This document shows positions 25,971-36,209 of a DNA stretch of 64,000 bases, one piece after another. Source of the stretch: Terribium retamae (GTDB taxonomy: Bacteria > Pseudomonadota > Alphaproteobacteria > Rhizobiales > Rhizobiaceae); contig NZ_JAKREW010000008.1 of the NCBI RefSeq assembly GCF_022347545.1, forward strand, positions 119,794-183,793. The letters are read 5' to 3'. Position 1 is the first letter of the stretch. Every line of letters starts with the position of its first letter. The position numbers and the translations under genes are program-made. The notes beneath the pieces were generated by a model. The model did not search any database. It had not been told where the DNA came from and worked only from the letters and a program-made list of their open reading frames with translations.

Positions 25971-27194
25971 CTATTTCTTCTTGCCGGCTTCTTCGAACCA
26001 GGTGACCAGCAGTGCTCGCTCCTGGTCGGTGATCTGGGTGACGTTGCCGGGTGGCATGGCATGGCTGCGGCCAGCCTGCAGATAGATCTCGCGGGCGTGT
26101 TCGGCAATCGTCGCGTCGCTGTCCAGGATCACGCCCTTCGGAGCGTGATAGATGCCTTCGTAGACTGGCTCCTGGGTGTGGCACATGGAACAGCGGCCGA
26201 GAACGGCATCGCGAGCCGCCGGGAAATGCGTAGAGGCCGTGAAGATCTCTGCAGCCGACGACACTTTCTGCTCGCCGGTCAGCACCTTCGGCACGGTCGA
26301 CAACCACATGATGATGACGAACAGGATGGCAGCAGCTGCCCAAGTCCAGGTAGGGTTGCCTTTGCGGGCATGCTGGGTGTTGAAGAAGTGGCGGATCAGG
26401 ACGCCGATCAGAAACACAAGCGAGGCGATAATCCAGTTGAACTGCGTGCCGAACGCCAGCGGATAATGGTTCGACAGCATCAGGAACAACACCGGCAGCG
26501 TCAGATAGTTGTTGTGCGTCGAGCGGGTCTTGGCGATCTTGCCGTATTTCGGATCGGGCTTGCGGCCGGCGATGAGGTCGGCAACCACGATCTTCTGGTT
26601 CGGGATGATGATCATGAAGACGTTGGCCGACATGATCGTGGCGGTGATGGCGCCAAGATGCAGGAAAGCGGCGCGGCCGGTGAAAAGCTGCGTCAGGCCC
26701 CAGGCCATGAATACCAGGATCGCATAGAGCACCAACATCAGCAGCGTATCGTGATTGCCCAGCGGCGAGCGGCACAGGAGATCGTAGACGATCCAGCCGG
26801 AAGCCAGACAGGCGAGCGAAATCAGGATGGCGACGGGCGCCGATACGTCGAGCACATTGCGGTCGATCAGGAAAAGGTCCGCGCCGGCATAATAGACGAT
26901 TGCCAGCATGGCGAAGCCGGATAGCCAGGTCGCGTAGGATTCCCATTTGAACCAGGTCAGGTGTTCCGGCATTTCGGCCGGCGCCACCAGGTATTTTTGG
27001 ATGTGGTAGAAGCCGCCGCCGTGGACCTGCCATTCCTCGCCATGGGCGCCTGCCGGCAGGCCGGGCCGCTGACGCAGACCAAGGTCGAGCGCGACAAAAT
27101 AGAAGGACGAGCCGATCCAGGCGATGCCGGTGATGACATGCAGCCAGCGTACCGCGAATGCTGCCCAATCCCAGAAAATCACATAGTCGAGCAT
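25971..27194 (-). CDS. puuD: Membrane-bound urate hydroxylase with cytochrome c domain (PuuD)
   Basis: 407 residues. About eight membrane helices from residue 12 to 300 with histidines such as RWLHVITGIAWIGSSFY and HNNYLTLPVLFLMLSNHYP, then a periplasmic cytochrome c domain with heme site CSMCH near residue 335 and axial Met in SHAMPPGN. PuuD oxidises urate to 5-hydroxyisourate in the membrane, passing electrons to the respiratory chain instead of making peroxide. No soluble uricase is seen, so this is the urate step. Divergent from a LysR regulator. Confidence 0.92.
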   Translation of the reverse strand: MLDYVIFWDWAAFAVRWLHVITGIAWIGSSFYFVALDLGLRQRPGLPAGAHGEEWQVHGGGFYHIQKYLVAPAEMPEHLTWFKWESYATWLSGFAMLAIVYYAGADLFLIDRNVLDVSAPVAILISLACLASGWIVYDLLCRSPLGNHDTLLMLVLYAILVFMAWGLTQLFTGRAAFLHLGAITATIMSANVFMIIIPNQKIVVADLIAGRKPDPKYGKIAKTRSTHNNYLTLPVLFLMLSNHYPLAFGTQFNWIIASLVFLIGVLIRHFFNTQHARKGNPTWTWAAAAILFVIIMWLSTVPKVLTGEQKVSSAAEIFTASTHFPAARDAVLGRCSMCHTQEPVYEGIYHAPKGVILDSDATIAEHAREIYLQAGRSHAMPPGNVTQITDQERALLVTWFEEAGKKK

Positions 27195-27335
27195 GCTCCA
27201 CCCCTTCGTGCCGATCAGCCGACATTACGGACTGGCGCACAAATCGAAAGAGGCGGGCAACACGATGACTTTCAAAAAAAATTGGAAAATAGTAGCCTCA
27301 TATCAATATCAGGCGCAGAGGGGACGCCCTGGACA

Positions 27336-28256
27336 ATGGCTTATCTCGACAACATCGCCGTGTTCGTTCGCGTCGTCGAACTGGGCAACCTGTCTGCAGC
27401 CGGGCGCGACATGCGCATTTCGCCCGCCGTTGCGTCCAACCGCATCAAGGAGCTCGAAAAGCATCTTGGCGTGCGTCTGTTCAACCGCACGACCCGGCAA
27501 TTGATGCCGACCGAGCATGGCAACGTCTTCTACACCGGCGCCAAACAAGTTCTGGACGCCATTACCGAGGCCGAAGCGGCGGTCGCCGCCCTTTCTGGCC
27601 AGCCACGCGGCACCATCCGCGTCACCGCTCCGCTCGGGCTGGGACGCCGACTGATCGCCTCCGGCATTCCGGATTTCCACGACACATATCCCGATATCGA
27701 GGTGCGTCTGCGCCTTTCGGATCACAATGTCGATATCCTGAAGGAAGGCATCGACGTTGCGTTCCGGCTCGGCGTGATAGAGGATTCATCGCTGAGGATG
27801 CGCGGCATCATGGAATGCGAGCGCGTGCTGGTCGCCTCGCCGAAATACCTGGAGGCGCGCGGCGAACCCACTGATCCCAGCGAACTCATCGGCAGGAAAC
27901 ATGATTGCCTGATGCTACGCTATCCCGGCAGCCGAGAGTTCTTCTGGACGCTGCAGATGCCGGAAGGCGTGGTGAAGTTCGAAGTGCACGGCCCCTTCGA
28001 CAGCGACGATGGCGACGTGCTCACGGGATGGGCGCTGGCAGGCCGAGGCATCATCAACAAGCCGCGCTTCGAGGTCGAGCCGTTCATCCGCGACAGGCGA
28101 CTCCAGGTCATTCTGCCCAAGACACCGCCGACACCAGTGCAGTTCGCAGCCGTCTATCCGCACAAGAAGCTGCAAGATCCGAAAGTGCGGCTGCTGCTCG
28201 ATTTCATGGCCGATCGCTGCCAGAAACTCATCCGCGACATCCTGGCCGGGAAATAG
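27336..28256 (+). CDS. LysR-family regulator, probable control of puuD/guaD
   Basis: 306 residues from ATG 27336. N-terminal wHTH (VRVVELGNLSAAGRDMRISP, AVASNRIKELEKHLGVRLFN) and a periplasmic-binding-like effector domain (GTIRVTAPLGLGRRLIASGI). It is divergent from puuD with a 141-bp shared AT-rich gap, the classic LysR arrangement, so a purine-related effector is inferred. Confidence 0.87.
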   Translation: MAYLDNIAVFVRVVELGNLSAAGRDMRISPAVASNRIKELEKHLGVRLFNRTTRQLMPTEHGNVFYTGAKQVLDAITEAEAAVAALSGQPRGTIRVTAPLGLGRRLIASGIPDFHDTYPDIEVRLRLSDHNVDILKEGIDVAFRLGVIEDSSLRMRGIMECERVLVASPKYLEARGEPTDPSELIGRKHDCLMLRYPGSREFFWTLQMPEGVVKFEVHGPFDSDDGDVLTGWALAGRGIINKPRFEVEPFIRDRRLQVILPKTPPTPVQFAAVYPHKKLQDPKVRLLLDFMADRCQKLIRDILAGK

Positions 28257-28365
28257 AGGAACCATAGGGCCAGGCTGCTCGTTGCGGCTTGCGCGGGAAA
28301 AGCGAACGCGCAACTCTTCCGCCGCTAGCCAATCCTGCAAGCCCCCCCACAAACAGGAGATTCCG

Positions 28366-28854
28366 ATGGCCGATTTCCAGACCAAGAACGACTTGAAATC
28401 CAATACCCGCACCACCGCGATCGCCATCTTGAACGCGCGTCTCGCCGAAGCCATCGATCTCGCACTGATCACCAAACAGGCGCACTGGAACGTCAAAGGT
28501 CCGCAGTTCATCGCCATCCACGAGATGCTGGATGGATTCCGCACCGAGCTCGATGGACATGTCGACACCATCGCGGAACGCGCAGTGCAGCTTGGTGGAA
28601 CGGCCCATGGCACCTCGCAGGACGTCGCCAAGGCAACCACGCTGACGCCTTATCCGACCGACATCCACAAGACCAAGGATCACCTGGCGGCGCTGATCGA
28701 CCGCTACGCGGCGGTGGCGAAGTCCGCCCGTGCTGCAATCGACGAAGCTGATGAGGCTGGCGATGCGGACACGGCCGACATCTTCACCGCCTATTCGCGT
28801 GCGCTCGACAAGTCGCTGTGGTTCCTGGAGGCTCACACCCAGGAAAAAGAATGA
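28366..28854 (+). CDS. dps: Dps-family DNA-binding ferritin-like protein
   Basis: 162 residues after a good AGGAGA site. Ferroxidase residues at the dimer interface are visible in TKQAHWNVKGPQFIAIHEM and DGFRTELDGHVDTIAERAV. Dps oligomers store iron, consume peroxide and protect DNA. The N-terminal tail contains Lys/Arg residues (KNDLKSNTR) suited to DNA binding. It is not obviously part of the purine operon. OxyR or iron control is usual but no motif was identified. Confidence 0.92.
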   Translation: MADFQTKNDLKSNTRTTAIAILNARLAEAIDLALITKQAHWNVKGPQFIAIHEMLDGFRTELDGHVDTIAERAVQLGGTAHGTSQDVAKATTLTPYPTDIHKTKDHLAALIDRYAAVAKSARAAIDEADEAGDADTADIFTAYSRALDKSLWFLEAHTQEKE

Positions 28855-28918
28855 ACGTTAGAAGCAGGCTGACGGGTCGGTGTTCGAGATAGCGAAGTCG
28901 TCTCGATCATTTTGAATA

Positions 28919-28944
28919 GGGGCTGCGCGGGACCGCGCGACCCC
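28919..28944. terminator. GC-rich hairpin between dps and the small membrane gene
   Basis: GGGG-CT-GCGCGG pairs with CCGCGC-GA-CCCC with one mismatch and one wobble. There is no clear T-run on either strand, so termination is only likely. Confidence 0.3.
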
Positions 28945-28961
28945 TTATGAACGGCGCAAGA

Positions 28962-29228
28962 TCAGCCGCCCCTGCGCGTACGGAAAATCACCGATCCGAT
29001 GGCCGCCCCAACGAGAAAAGCTGGTGCCCAGCGATACCATTCGAAACGCATCAACCCCATGGCGCTGCCGAATTCATGCGGTGTCACCTGAAAGAACAGC
29101 AGAACGATGACGGCCACCAGCATAACGATGGCACCAATGATGATCCCGCGATTGGGCCCCAGAGCCAGCGCTGCTATCAAGCCAATGATTGCCGGAGCGA
29201 TCACAACGCAAAACACCAAATAGTCCAT
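28962..29228 (-). CDS. Small membrane protein, hypothetical
   Basis: 88 residues with three hydrophobic helices (about 4-22, 29-48 and 68-82) and a basic C-terminus (RTRRGG). AGGGGGAGGACCAA precedes the ATG, so translation is credible. It lies 103 bases after xdhC in the same direction. I do not recognise a family and see no enzymatic motif. Confidence 0.6.
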   Translation of the reverse strand: MDYLVFCVVIAPAIIGLIAALALGPNRGIIIGAIVMLVAVIVLLFFQVTPHEFGSAMGLMRFEWYRWAPAFLVGAAIGSVIFRTRRGG

Positions 29229-29331
29229 TTGGTCCTCCCCCTAGCCCATTCTCCCCGATCTGGCGCAGCGATCTAAGCCGCTTCTCCAGCAGCCCACAAG
29301 TGTTGATGGCCTCAATTCGTTTTTGATTGTC

Positions 29332-30216
29332 TCAGGCGGCGTCCGCGCCTGCCTTGACCCTATGCCGGACCAGCGCCGTCATCATCTCGGAAGCGGCAAG
29401 TGCAGCGATCACCGGCGGGCGCTTGTCCTTCACCGCGTCGCCGCCGATCGGCGAGACGAGCCGTTCGAACTCCATTTCAGAGCCATTGGCGGTCTTCAGG
29501 AACCAGTTCCTGAAGGTCGCCTTCTTGGTCTGGGAGCCGATCATGCCGACATAAGCGGCGTCGCTACGCTTCAGGGCTTCGGCAGCGATCAGGAAATCCA
29601 GCGCATGGTCATGGGTAAGCACGGCGAAGGCCGAACCCGCCGGCGCCTGCCGGACCATTTCCTCGGGCATTGCGGTCAGCCTGGTCTCGACCGCCTCGGT
29701 GATGCCTTCCAGTTCCTCGGCGCGCGTTTCCACGACGACCACGTGGAGGGGCAACAAAGAGACGGCGGCGGCGAGCGCCTTGCCGACATGGCCACCGCCG
29801 AAAATATAAAGATGCGGCAGATGCTCTTCTTCGGCTTCGGCAGCAGCGATCAATTCGGCGGCCAAGCTGCCGTCCACCAGTCTGATCAGCACCTCGACGC
29901 GGCCGCCGCAGCATTGGCCGATCTCCGGCCCCAGCGGCACATCGAGCGTCGCGCAGACTTCCTGGGCATCGATGCGATGGACCGCTGGCTGCCCGCCTTT
30001 GCGCGACGGCAACACACCCGACATTTGCCGGGCCTTGTCGATGGCCATGTATTCGAGTTGACCACCGCCGATGGTGCCATAGGTCGCCTGGGGCGAGACC
30101 AGCATGTAGGCGCCCTTCTCGCGCGGCGTCGATCCCTTCGTGCCGGCGACTTCAACCAGCGCGATCGGGCCGACGTGGCCAAGAAACTCTCTCAGATCCT
30201 GCACTTTCGAGGTCAT
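29332..30216 (-). CDS. xdhC: Xanthine dehydrogenase accessory protein XdhC
   Basis: 294 residues from ATG 30216. N-terminal XdhC/CoxI motifs GTKGSTPREKGAYM, GTIGGGQLEY and GQCCGGRVEVL, then a Rossmann domain with YIFGGGHVGKAL. XdhC binds molybdenum cofactor, promotes its sulfuration and inserts it into XdhB. It follows xdhB by 60 bases in the uraH-xdhA-xdhB-xdhC transcription unit. Confidence 0.92.
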   Translation of the reverse strand: MTSKVQDLREFLGHVGPIALVEVAGTKGSTPREKGAYMLVSPQATYGTIGGGQLEYMAIDKARQMSGVLPSRKGGQPAVHRIDAQEVCATLDVPLGPEIGQCCGGRVEVLIRLVDGSLAAELIAAAEAEEEHLPHLYIFGGGHVGKALAAAVSLLPLHVVVVETRAEELEGITEAVETRLTAMPEEMVRQAPAGSAFAVLTHDHALDFLIAAEALKRSDAAYVGMIGSQTKKATFRNWFLKTANGSEMEFERLVSPIGGDAVKDKRPPVIAALAASEMMTALVRHRVKAGADAA

Positions 30217-30276
30217 GATCGCATTCCCACCTTGGGAATATAACACTTGTCGCGTCGGATTGCCCGCGCGCCCGGT

Positions 30277-32637
30277 TCAAACCTCGCCGCGCGCTTCCTT
30301 CTTCAGCCGCTCGACCGCCATCAAAACACGCTCCGGCGTCGCCGGTGCATCGAGGCGCGGGCTGATCTTGTGATTTGCCACGCTGGCCACCGCGTCGGAG
30401 AGCGCCTGCAGCACCGAGATGCCGAGCGGCAATGGCGGCTCGCCGACAGCCTTGGAGCGGTGGATCGTCGGCTCATAGGCCTGCGACCAGTCGGTCAGAG
30501 CGACATTGAAGATCTTCGGCCGGTCGGATGCCAACGGGATCTTGTAGGTTGATGGCGCGTGCGTGCGCAGGCGGCCTTTGCCGTCCCACCACAATTCCTC
30601 GGTGGTAAGCCAGCCCATGCCCTGGACGAAGCCGCCCTCGACCTGGCCGGTATCGATCGCCCGGTTCAGCGAGCGCCCGGTATCGTGCAGGATATCGGTG
30701 CGTTCGACGACATATTCGCCGGTCAGAGTATCGATCGAGACTTCCGAGCAAGCGGCGCCATAGGCGTAATAATAAAAGGCATGGCCCCGGCCCTTGGCGC
30801 GATCCCAGTGGATCTTCGGCGTCTTGTAATGACCCGCCGCCGAAAGCTGGATGCGGTTGAGATAGGCCTGCTTGACCAGGTCGTTGAAGGAGATCTCTTG
30901 ATTGCCGATGCGGACCCGATTGGGCAGGAACACGACCTGATCGGCCGGAACGGAGTATTTTTCCGCTGCGAAATCGATCAACCGATCCTTGATCTGGCGT
31001 GCCGCATTCTGGGCGGCCATGCCGTTGAGATCGGCGCCGGAGGAGGCAGCCGTCGGCGCGGTGTTGGGGACCTTGGCCGTTGTGGTCGCGGTGATCTTGA
31101 CCCGTTCCAGGTCGATCTGGAACTCCTCGGCCACTACCTGCGCGACCTTGAGGTGCAGGCCCTGCCCCATCTCGGTGCCGCCGTGGTTCATATGCACGGA
31201 GCCGTCATTGTAGATATGCACCAAAGCGCCGGCCTGGTTGGATTCGGTCTTCGTGAAGGAGATGCCGAACTTGACCGGGGTGAGCGCAATGCCGCGCTTG
31301 ATGAAGCGGCTGTTGGCGTTGAACGCCGCGATCTCGCGACGGCGGCCGGCATAGTCGGCGCTTGCCTCCAGTTCCGCCACGATGCGGTGGATGATGTTGT
31401 CCTCGACCTTCTGATGATAGGGCGTGACGTTGCGTTCACCTGCCGAACCCATGGCGTCGTAGAAATTCAGCTTGCGGATCTCGAGCGGATCCTTGCCGAC
31501 GGCAAACGCTACCTCCTCGATGACACGCTCGGCGCCAACCATGCCCTGCGGGCCGCCGAAGCCGCGGAAGGCTGTGTTGGAGACGGTGTTGGTGTAGAGC
31601 GGCGCCGATTTGGCGTGCACGTTCGGATAGAAATAGGCGTTGTCGCAGTGGAACAGCGCGCGATCGCCAACCGGACCGGAAAGGTCGGCCGAGAAACCGG
31701 CATTGAGCGCGAACACGAAGTCGACACCGAGGATGTTGCCCTCGTCGTCGAAGCCGACGTCATAATCGATGACGAAGTCGTGCCGCTTGCCGGTGGCGGT
31801 CATGTCCTCGTCGCGGTCGAGCCGTACCTTGACCGCACGCTTGTGTTTCTTGGCGGCAATGGCGGCGATCGCCGCGCACTGGTTGGCCTGTGTTTCCTTG
31901 CCGCCGAAGCCGCCGCCCATGCGGCGCACTTCCACAGTCACGGCGTGGCTCGGCACCCCGAGCGCATGTGCTACGAGGTGCTGCGTTTCGCTTGGCCCTT
32001 GCGTCGAGCAATGGACGATGACCTCGTCATCCTCGCCTGGAACCGCCAGGGAAACCTGGCCCTCCAGGTAGAAATGATCCTGCCCGCCCAGCTTCATGCG
32101 GTTCTTGATGCGGCGAGGAGCAGCGGCGATCGCTGCGTCGGGATCGCCGCGCTTCAGGGTCAGCGGCGTCACCACCTGCCTGTCCTTCAACGGGTCGAGA
32201 TCCCAGATGTTGAGGATTGCGGGCAGTTCGTCATATTCGATCCTGGCCAGCCGCGCGGCGCTTCGTGCCGCTTCACGCGTCTCGGCGACGACTGCGAAGA
32301 TAGGCTGGCCGTGGAACTGCACCTTGCCTTCGGCGAAAACCGGATCGTCATGCATGCCGCTGGGCGACACGTCGTTTTCACCGGGCACGTCCTTGTAGGT
32401 CAGCACATCGACCACGCCGGGTGCGGCACGCACGGCCGACAGGTCGACCTTTTTCAGCTTGGCATGGGTGACGGTCGACAGGCCGAGACCGACATGCAGC
32501 GTACCCGCCGGTTCGGGTAGATCGTCGATGTAGATTGCGGTGCCGGCGACATGTTTGTGCGCGGAATCGTGACGCTGGTCGGTGTGCACGCCGCCGACGA
32601 TCTTCTGCGCCTGGAGGTTTGGGGTGTGTTTGGTCAT
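30277..32637 (-). CDS. xdhB: Xanthine dehydrogenase molybdopterin-binding subunit XdhB
   Basis: 786 residues from ATG 32637, one base after the xdhA stop. Contains RRMGGGFGGKETQANQ, AFRGFGGPQG, NHGGTEMGQGLHLKVAQV and ASSGADLNGMAAQNA, all molybdenum-cofactor ligands and substrate-pocket segments of the XDH large subunit. It hydroxylates hypoxanthine and xanthine to urate. The upstream open frame reaching 32886 lies inside xdhA and is rejected as coding. Confidence 0.95.
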   Translation of the reverse strand: MTKHTPNLQAQKIVGGVHTDQRHDSAHKHVAGTAIYIDDLPEPAGTLHVGLGLSTVTHAKLKKVDLSAVRAAPGVVDVLTYKDVPGENDVSPSGMHDDPVFAEGKVQFHGQPIFAVVAETREAARSAARLARIEYDELPAILNIWDLDPLKDRQVVTPLTLKRGDPDAAIAAAPRRIKNRMKLGGQDHFYLEGQVSLAVPGEDDEVIVHCSTQGPSETQHLVAHALGVPSHAVTVEVRRMGGGFGGKETQANQCAAIAAIAAKKHKRAVKVRLDRDEDMTATGKRHDFVIDYDVGFDDEGNILGVDFVFALNAGFSADLSGPVGDRALFHCDNAYFYPNVHAKSAPLYTNTVSNTAFRGFGGPQGMVGAERVIEEVAFAVGKDPLEIRKLNFYDAMGSAGERNVTPYHQKVEDNIIHRIVAELEASADYAGRRREIAAFNANSRFIKRGIALTPVKFGISFTKTESNQAGALVHIYNDGSVHMNHGGTEMGQGLHLKVAQVVAEEFQIDLERVKITATTTAKVPNTAPTAASSGADLNGMAAQNAARQIKDRLIDFAAEKYSVPADQVVFLPNRVRIGNQEISFNDLVKQAYLNRIQLSAAGHYKTPKIHWDRAKGRGHAFYYYAYGAACSEVSIDTLTGEYVVERTDILHDTGRSLNRAIDTGQVEGGFVQGMGWLTTEELWWDGKGRLRTHAPSTYKIPLASDRPKIFNVALTDWSQAYEPTIHRSKAVGEPPLPLGISVLQALSDAVASVANHKISPRLDAPATPERVLMAVERLKKEARGEV

Positions 32638-32638
32638 C

Positions 32639-34117
32639 TCACGCCGCCTCGTAACGCGACACCTGGAATGGCGCCTTGGTGCCGGTGGTTTCGATATAGA
32701 AGCGCAGCAAGAGGTTCTTCGCCGCCAGCGCCCGATATTCGGCGGTCGCGCGCATGTCGGTAAGCGGCGCGAAGTCCTCGGCGTATTTCTCCATCGCAGC
32801 TTCCACCGTCTCCTCGGTCCACGGCTTGCCGATAAGCGCCTTTTCCACGGCGGTCGCCCGCTTCGGCGTCGCCGCCATGCCGCCATAGGCGATGCGGATC
32901 GAAGCCACCGTCCCGTCCCTCGCGAGCTTCAGGCTGAAGGCGCCGAGTGTTGCGGTGATATCTTCGTCGCGGCGCTTGGTGATCTTGTAGACCGCGAACT
33001 TGTCGCCTTTATCCGGGACAGGCACATGCACGGCCTCGACGAACTCGCCGGGCTGGCGGTCCTGCTTGCCGTAAGCGATGAAGAACTTCTCGAGCGAAAT
33101 GGTGCGGCGCTTCTTGCCCTTGCGCAAAGTGAGCGTGGCGTCGAGTGCAATCAGCGGCGGTGGCGTGTCACCGATCGGCGAGCCGTTGGCGATGTTGCCG
33201 CCGATCGTGCCCATATTGCGCACCTGCTGACCGCCGATGCGGTCGATGAGCGGTCCGAGCGCCGGAATGCGCTTGGAAAGCAGGGAGAAGGCTTCGGTAT
33301 AGGTGACACCGGCGCCGATCGTGATAACGCCCGCGTTCTCGGAAATGGTGCGCAGCCCCTCAATCGCGGCGATGAAGACCACCGGCGAAATGTCGCGCAT
33401 ATGCTTGGTTACCCAAAGACCGACGTCGGTCGACCCTGCCACGATGGTGGCCTGCGGTTCGGCTTCCAGTACCTTGGCGAAGTCATCGACATCGGCAGGC
33501 ACGATGAACCGATCCCTGCCGACACTAACCTCGAGGCGAGAGCCGTCCTGGAGTTCGATCAGGCGCGCGATCACCGCCTTGCGTTCCGCCTGCAACGGAT
33601 CCTTGACGGCCTTGCCGTAGCTGGAAATAGCGCGAGCGGCACGCATGATCGCCTCGTAACCGGTGCAGCGGCAAAGGTTGCCCTGTAGCGCCTTTTCAAT
33701 CTCCGCATCGGAAGGATCGGGAGACTTCATCCAGAGCGCGTACAGCGACATGACGAAACCAGGCGTGCAGAAGCCGCATTGCGAACCGTGGAAATCGACC
33801 ATCGCCTGCTGCACGGGATGCAGTGTGTCGCCTGTGGCGAGATGCTCGATCGTCACGACATGGGTGGCATCGAGCGATCCCATGAACCGGATGCAGGCGT
33901 TGACGCTCTCATAGACCAGCTTGCCGGCGACCAGCTTGCCGACCAGGACCGTACAGGCACCGCAGTCGCCCTCGGCACAGCCCTCCTTCGATCCCTTCAG
34001 CGAACGGGAAAGCCGCAGCCAGTCGAGCAGCGTCTGGTCGGGCGCAACATCGCTCAGGGCGACATCACGGCCGTTGAGGATGAAACGCAGCTCGGAGCGG
34101 ATCTTGAGTTTGGCCAT
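32639..34117 (-). CDS. xdhA: Xanthine dehydrogenase FeS/FAD subunit XdhA
   Basis: 492 residues. Two [2Fe-2S] clusters: plant-type CAEGDCGACTVLVG near 47-60 and the alpha-helical pair CGFCTPGF and GNLCRCTGYE near 115-155. FAD domain starts about 195 with ATIVAGSTDVGLWV and GTIGGNIANGSPIGDTPP. Carries electrons from the Mo site to NAD+. Sits three bases after uraH and one base before xdhB. Confidence 0.95.
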   Translation of the reverse strand: MAKLKIRSELRFILNGRDVALSDVAPDQTLLDWLRLSRSLKGSKEGCAEGDCGACTVLVGKLVAGKLVYESVNACIRFMGSLDATHVVTIEHLATGDTLHPVQQAMVDFHGSQCGFCTPGFVMSLYALWMKSPDPSDAEIEKALQGNLCRCTGYEAIMRAARAISSYGKAVKDPLQAERKAVIARLIELQDGSRLEVSVGRDRFIVPADVDDFAKVLEAEPQATIVAGSTDVGLWVTKHMRDISPVVFIAAIEGLRTISENAGVITIGAGVTYTEAFSLLSKRIPALGPLIDRIGGQQVRNMGTIGGNIANGSPIGDTPPPLIALDATLTLRKGKKRRTISLEKFFIAYGKQDRQPGEFVEAVHVPVPDKGDKFAVYKITKRRDEDITATLGAFSLKLARDGTVASIRIAYGGMAATPKRATAVEKALIGKPWTEETVEAAMEKYAEDFAPLTDMRATAEYRALAAKNLLLRFYIETTGTKAPFQVSRYEAA

Positions 34118-34120
34118 TGC

Positions 34121-34495
34121 TCAGCTTCCCCGGTAAGTCGAATAGCTGTAGGGCGAGATCAACAGCGGCACGTGATAATGCTTCGCCTCGGCCATGCCGA
34201 AACGGATCGGCACGATATCGAGGAATGCAGGTTCAGGCAGTTTGGTGCCCGAACGACGCAGATAGTCACCTGCAGCAAAGACCAGTTCGTATTCGCCAGG
34301 CTTGAACTCGTCACCGGACAGAAGCGGCGCATCGCAGCGGCCGTCGCTGTTGGTGGCCACTGACTTCAGATGCGTGCGCTTGTCGCCGTCGAGACGGAAC
34401 AGATCGACGAGCAGGCCGGCTGCCGGCTTGCCGGTCGCCGTATCAAGCACATGCGTCGTCAGACGCCCGCCATTATTGTGCGAGGTTTCCGCCAA
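34121..34495 (-). CDS. uraH: 5-hydroxyisourate hydrolase (TTG start)
   Basis: 124 residues. The family signature begins [15 protein letters not shown] and the chain ends with the diagnostic YRGS. The frame upstream lacks an ATG in reach; TTG at 34495 is preceded by GGGAGGCGGCAA, so that is the chosen start. It hydrolyses the PuuD product 5-hydroxyisourate to OHCU. First gene of the unit with xdhA, xdhB and xdhC, and divergent from the gene for the next two steps. Confidence 0.9.
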   Translation of the reverse strand: MAETSHNNGGRLTTHVLDTATGKPAAGLLVDLFRLDGDKRTHLKSVATNSDGRCDAPLLSGDEFKPGEYELVFAAGDYLRRSGTKLPEPAFLDIVPIRFGMAEAKHYHVPLLISPYSYSTYRGS

Positions 34496-34676
34496 TTGCC
34501 GCCTCCCATTCCGGTACAATCGAACATAGTGATGAATTGTGCGCCAATTAAAGGCGATGCATAAGCCCTGGTCGAGCGGACGGCACCAAAAAGCACTTTC
34601 AAAAATTTCGTGGTAATGGCCGCCCAAACCTTTGGATATCTTGGGCCCACTTCCGGAGAGCAACCGGCAGGGAGGA
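34496..34676. promoter_or_regulatory. Bidirectional promoter region, uraH-xdh / puuE-uraD
   Basis: The 181-base gap between the two divergent purine units must hold both promoters. It is AT-richer than its surroundings, but I see no perfect palindrome to name an operator. GGGAGGAA precedes the puuE::uraD start. Confidence 0.5.
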
Positions 34677-36113
34677 ATGATGCGTTACGTACGGGACATG
34701 CGCGGTTACGGAGCCAATCCACCGGACCCGAAATGGCCGGGTGGCGCCCATGTCGCCGTGCAATTCGTGGTCAATTACGAAGAAGGCGGCGAGAACTGCA
34801 TCCTGCATGGCGACGCGGCTTCGGAAGCTTTCCTGTCGGAAGTGGTTGGTGCGGCTCCCTGGCCGGGCAAGCGCCACTGGAACATGGAATCGATCTACGA
34901 ATATGGCGCGCGCGCCGGCTTCTGGCGGCTGCACCGCATGTTCACCGCGGCAAACGTGCCGGTGACGGTCTATGGTGTGGCTTCGGCACTCGCCCGCTCG
35001 CCCGACCATGTCGCGGCCATGGACGCCGCCGGCTGGGAGATCGCCTCACACGGCTTGAAATGGATCGACTACCGCGATCACGACGAAGCGGACGAAAAGC
35101 GCGACCTCGACGAAGCGATCCGCCTGCACAAGGAAGTCGTGGGCGAACGTCCAACCGGCCTCTATCTCGGCCGCACCTCGGTGAATTCAGTGAAGCTGGC
35201 GGCCGCCGAAGGCGGTTTTGCCTGGATATCCGACACCTATGACGACGATCTGCCCTACTGGCTCGACCATGACGGCCAGGGAAAGCCAATCCCGCCACAG
35301 TTGGTCATCCCCTATACGCTCGACGCCAACGATATGCGCTTCGCCACCCCGCAGGGCTTCAACTCGGGTGACCAGTTCTTCGCCTATCTGAAGGACGCAT
35401 TCGACACGCTTTACGCCGAGGGCAAGGCCGGACGCGGCGGCATGATGAGCATCGGCCTGCATTGCCGCTTGATCGGCCGGCCGGGCCGGGCCGCCGCACT
35501 CCAACGCTTCATCGACTACGTCAAGAGCCACGACAAGGTCTGGCTGCCGCGCCGCATCGACATCGCCGACCACTGGCGCGCACATCATCCCTACGAGCCG
35601 GCCGCCCTGCGCCCATCGCGCATGGACCGGCAGGAGTTCGTGCAGCGCTTCGGAGGCATATTCGAGCACTCGCCTTGGATCGCCGAACGTGCCTTCGATC
35701 TGGAACTCGGGCCCGCGCATGACAGCGCCGGCGGCCTGCACAACGCACTCTGCCGCGCCTTCCGCTCGGCCTCCGAGGCCGAACGTCTCGGCGTGCTGAC
35801 CGCGCACCCCGACCTCGCCGGCAAGCTGGCGCAGGCCAGGCGGCTGACGGAGGACTCGACCAAGGAGCAGGCTTCGGCCGGGCTCGACGCGCTGACCGAC
35901 AAGGAGCGCGAACTGTTCTCCAAGCTGAACGCCGCCTATGTCACCACTTTCGGCTTCCCGTTCATCATCGCGGTGAAGGGCAGGACCAAGGAAGAGATCC
36001 TGGCGGCGTTCGAGACCCGCATCGGCAACAGCCGCGGCCAAGAATTCGAAACTGCCTGCAAGCAGGTCGAACGCATCGCACTGTTGCGCCTCAAGGACAT
36101 TTTGCCGGCATGA
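34677..36113 (+). CDS. puuE-uraD: Fusion: allantoinase PuuE + OHCU decarboxylase UraD
   Basis: 478 residues from ATG 34677 (an adjacent ATG at 34680 is better spaced from GGAGG). Residues 1-310 form a polysaccharide-deacetylase-fold allantoinase: [64 protein letters not shown]. Residues 315-478 are UraD-like: [54 protein letters not shown]. UraD turns OHCU into S-allantoin and PuuE opens it to allantoate, so the fusion holds two consecutive steps in reverse order along the chain. Catalytic His of UraD is likely within LTAHPDLAG or FEHSPW. Confidence 0.93.
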   Translation: MMRYVRDMRGYGANPPDPKWPGGAHVAVQFVVNYEEGGENCILHGDAASEAFLSEVVGAAPWPGKRHWNMESIYEYGARAGFWRLHRMFTAANVPVTVYGVASALARSPDHVAAMDAAGWEIASHGLKWIDYRDHDEADEKRDLDEAIRLHKEVVGERPTGLYLGRTSVNSVKLAAAEGGFAWISDTYDDDLPYWLDHDGQGKPIPPQLVIPYTLDANDMRFATPQGFNSGDQFFAYLKDAFDTLYAEGKAGRGGMMSIGLHCRLIGRPGRAAALQRFIDYVKSHDKVWLPRRIDIADHWRAHHPYEPAALRPSRMDRQEFVQRFGGIFEHSPWIAERAFDLELGPAHDSAGGLHNALCRAFRSASEAERLGVLTAHPDLAGKLAQARRLTEDSTKEQASAGLDALTDKERELFSKLNAAYVTTFGFPFIIAVKGRTKEEILAAFETRIGNSRGQEFETACKQVERIALLRLKDILPA

Positions 36114-36209
36114 GCATGATGCAAAGCCGGAGCTCAGCGAAGCAAAAAGTTGCAGCCTTTTCCGGCAAGGTCATGCGTTCAAGGCTCTGAACAGATGGAT
36201 ATTATAAAG

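Noticed and set aside
30559..32520. 653-residue plus-strand frame opposite xdhB
   Set aside because: Long because of high GC; no recognisable domain.
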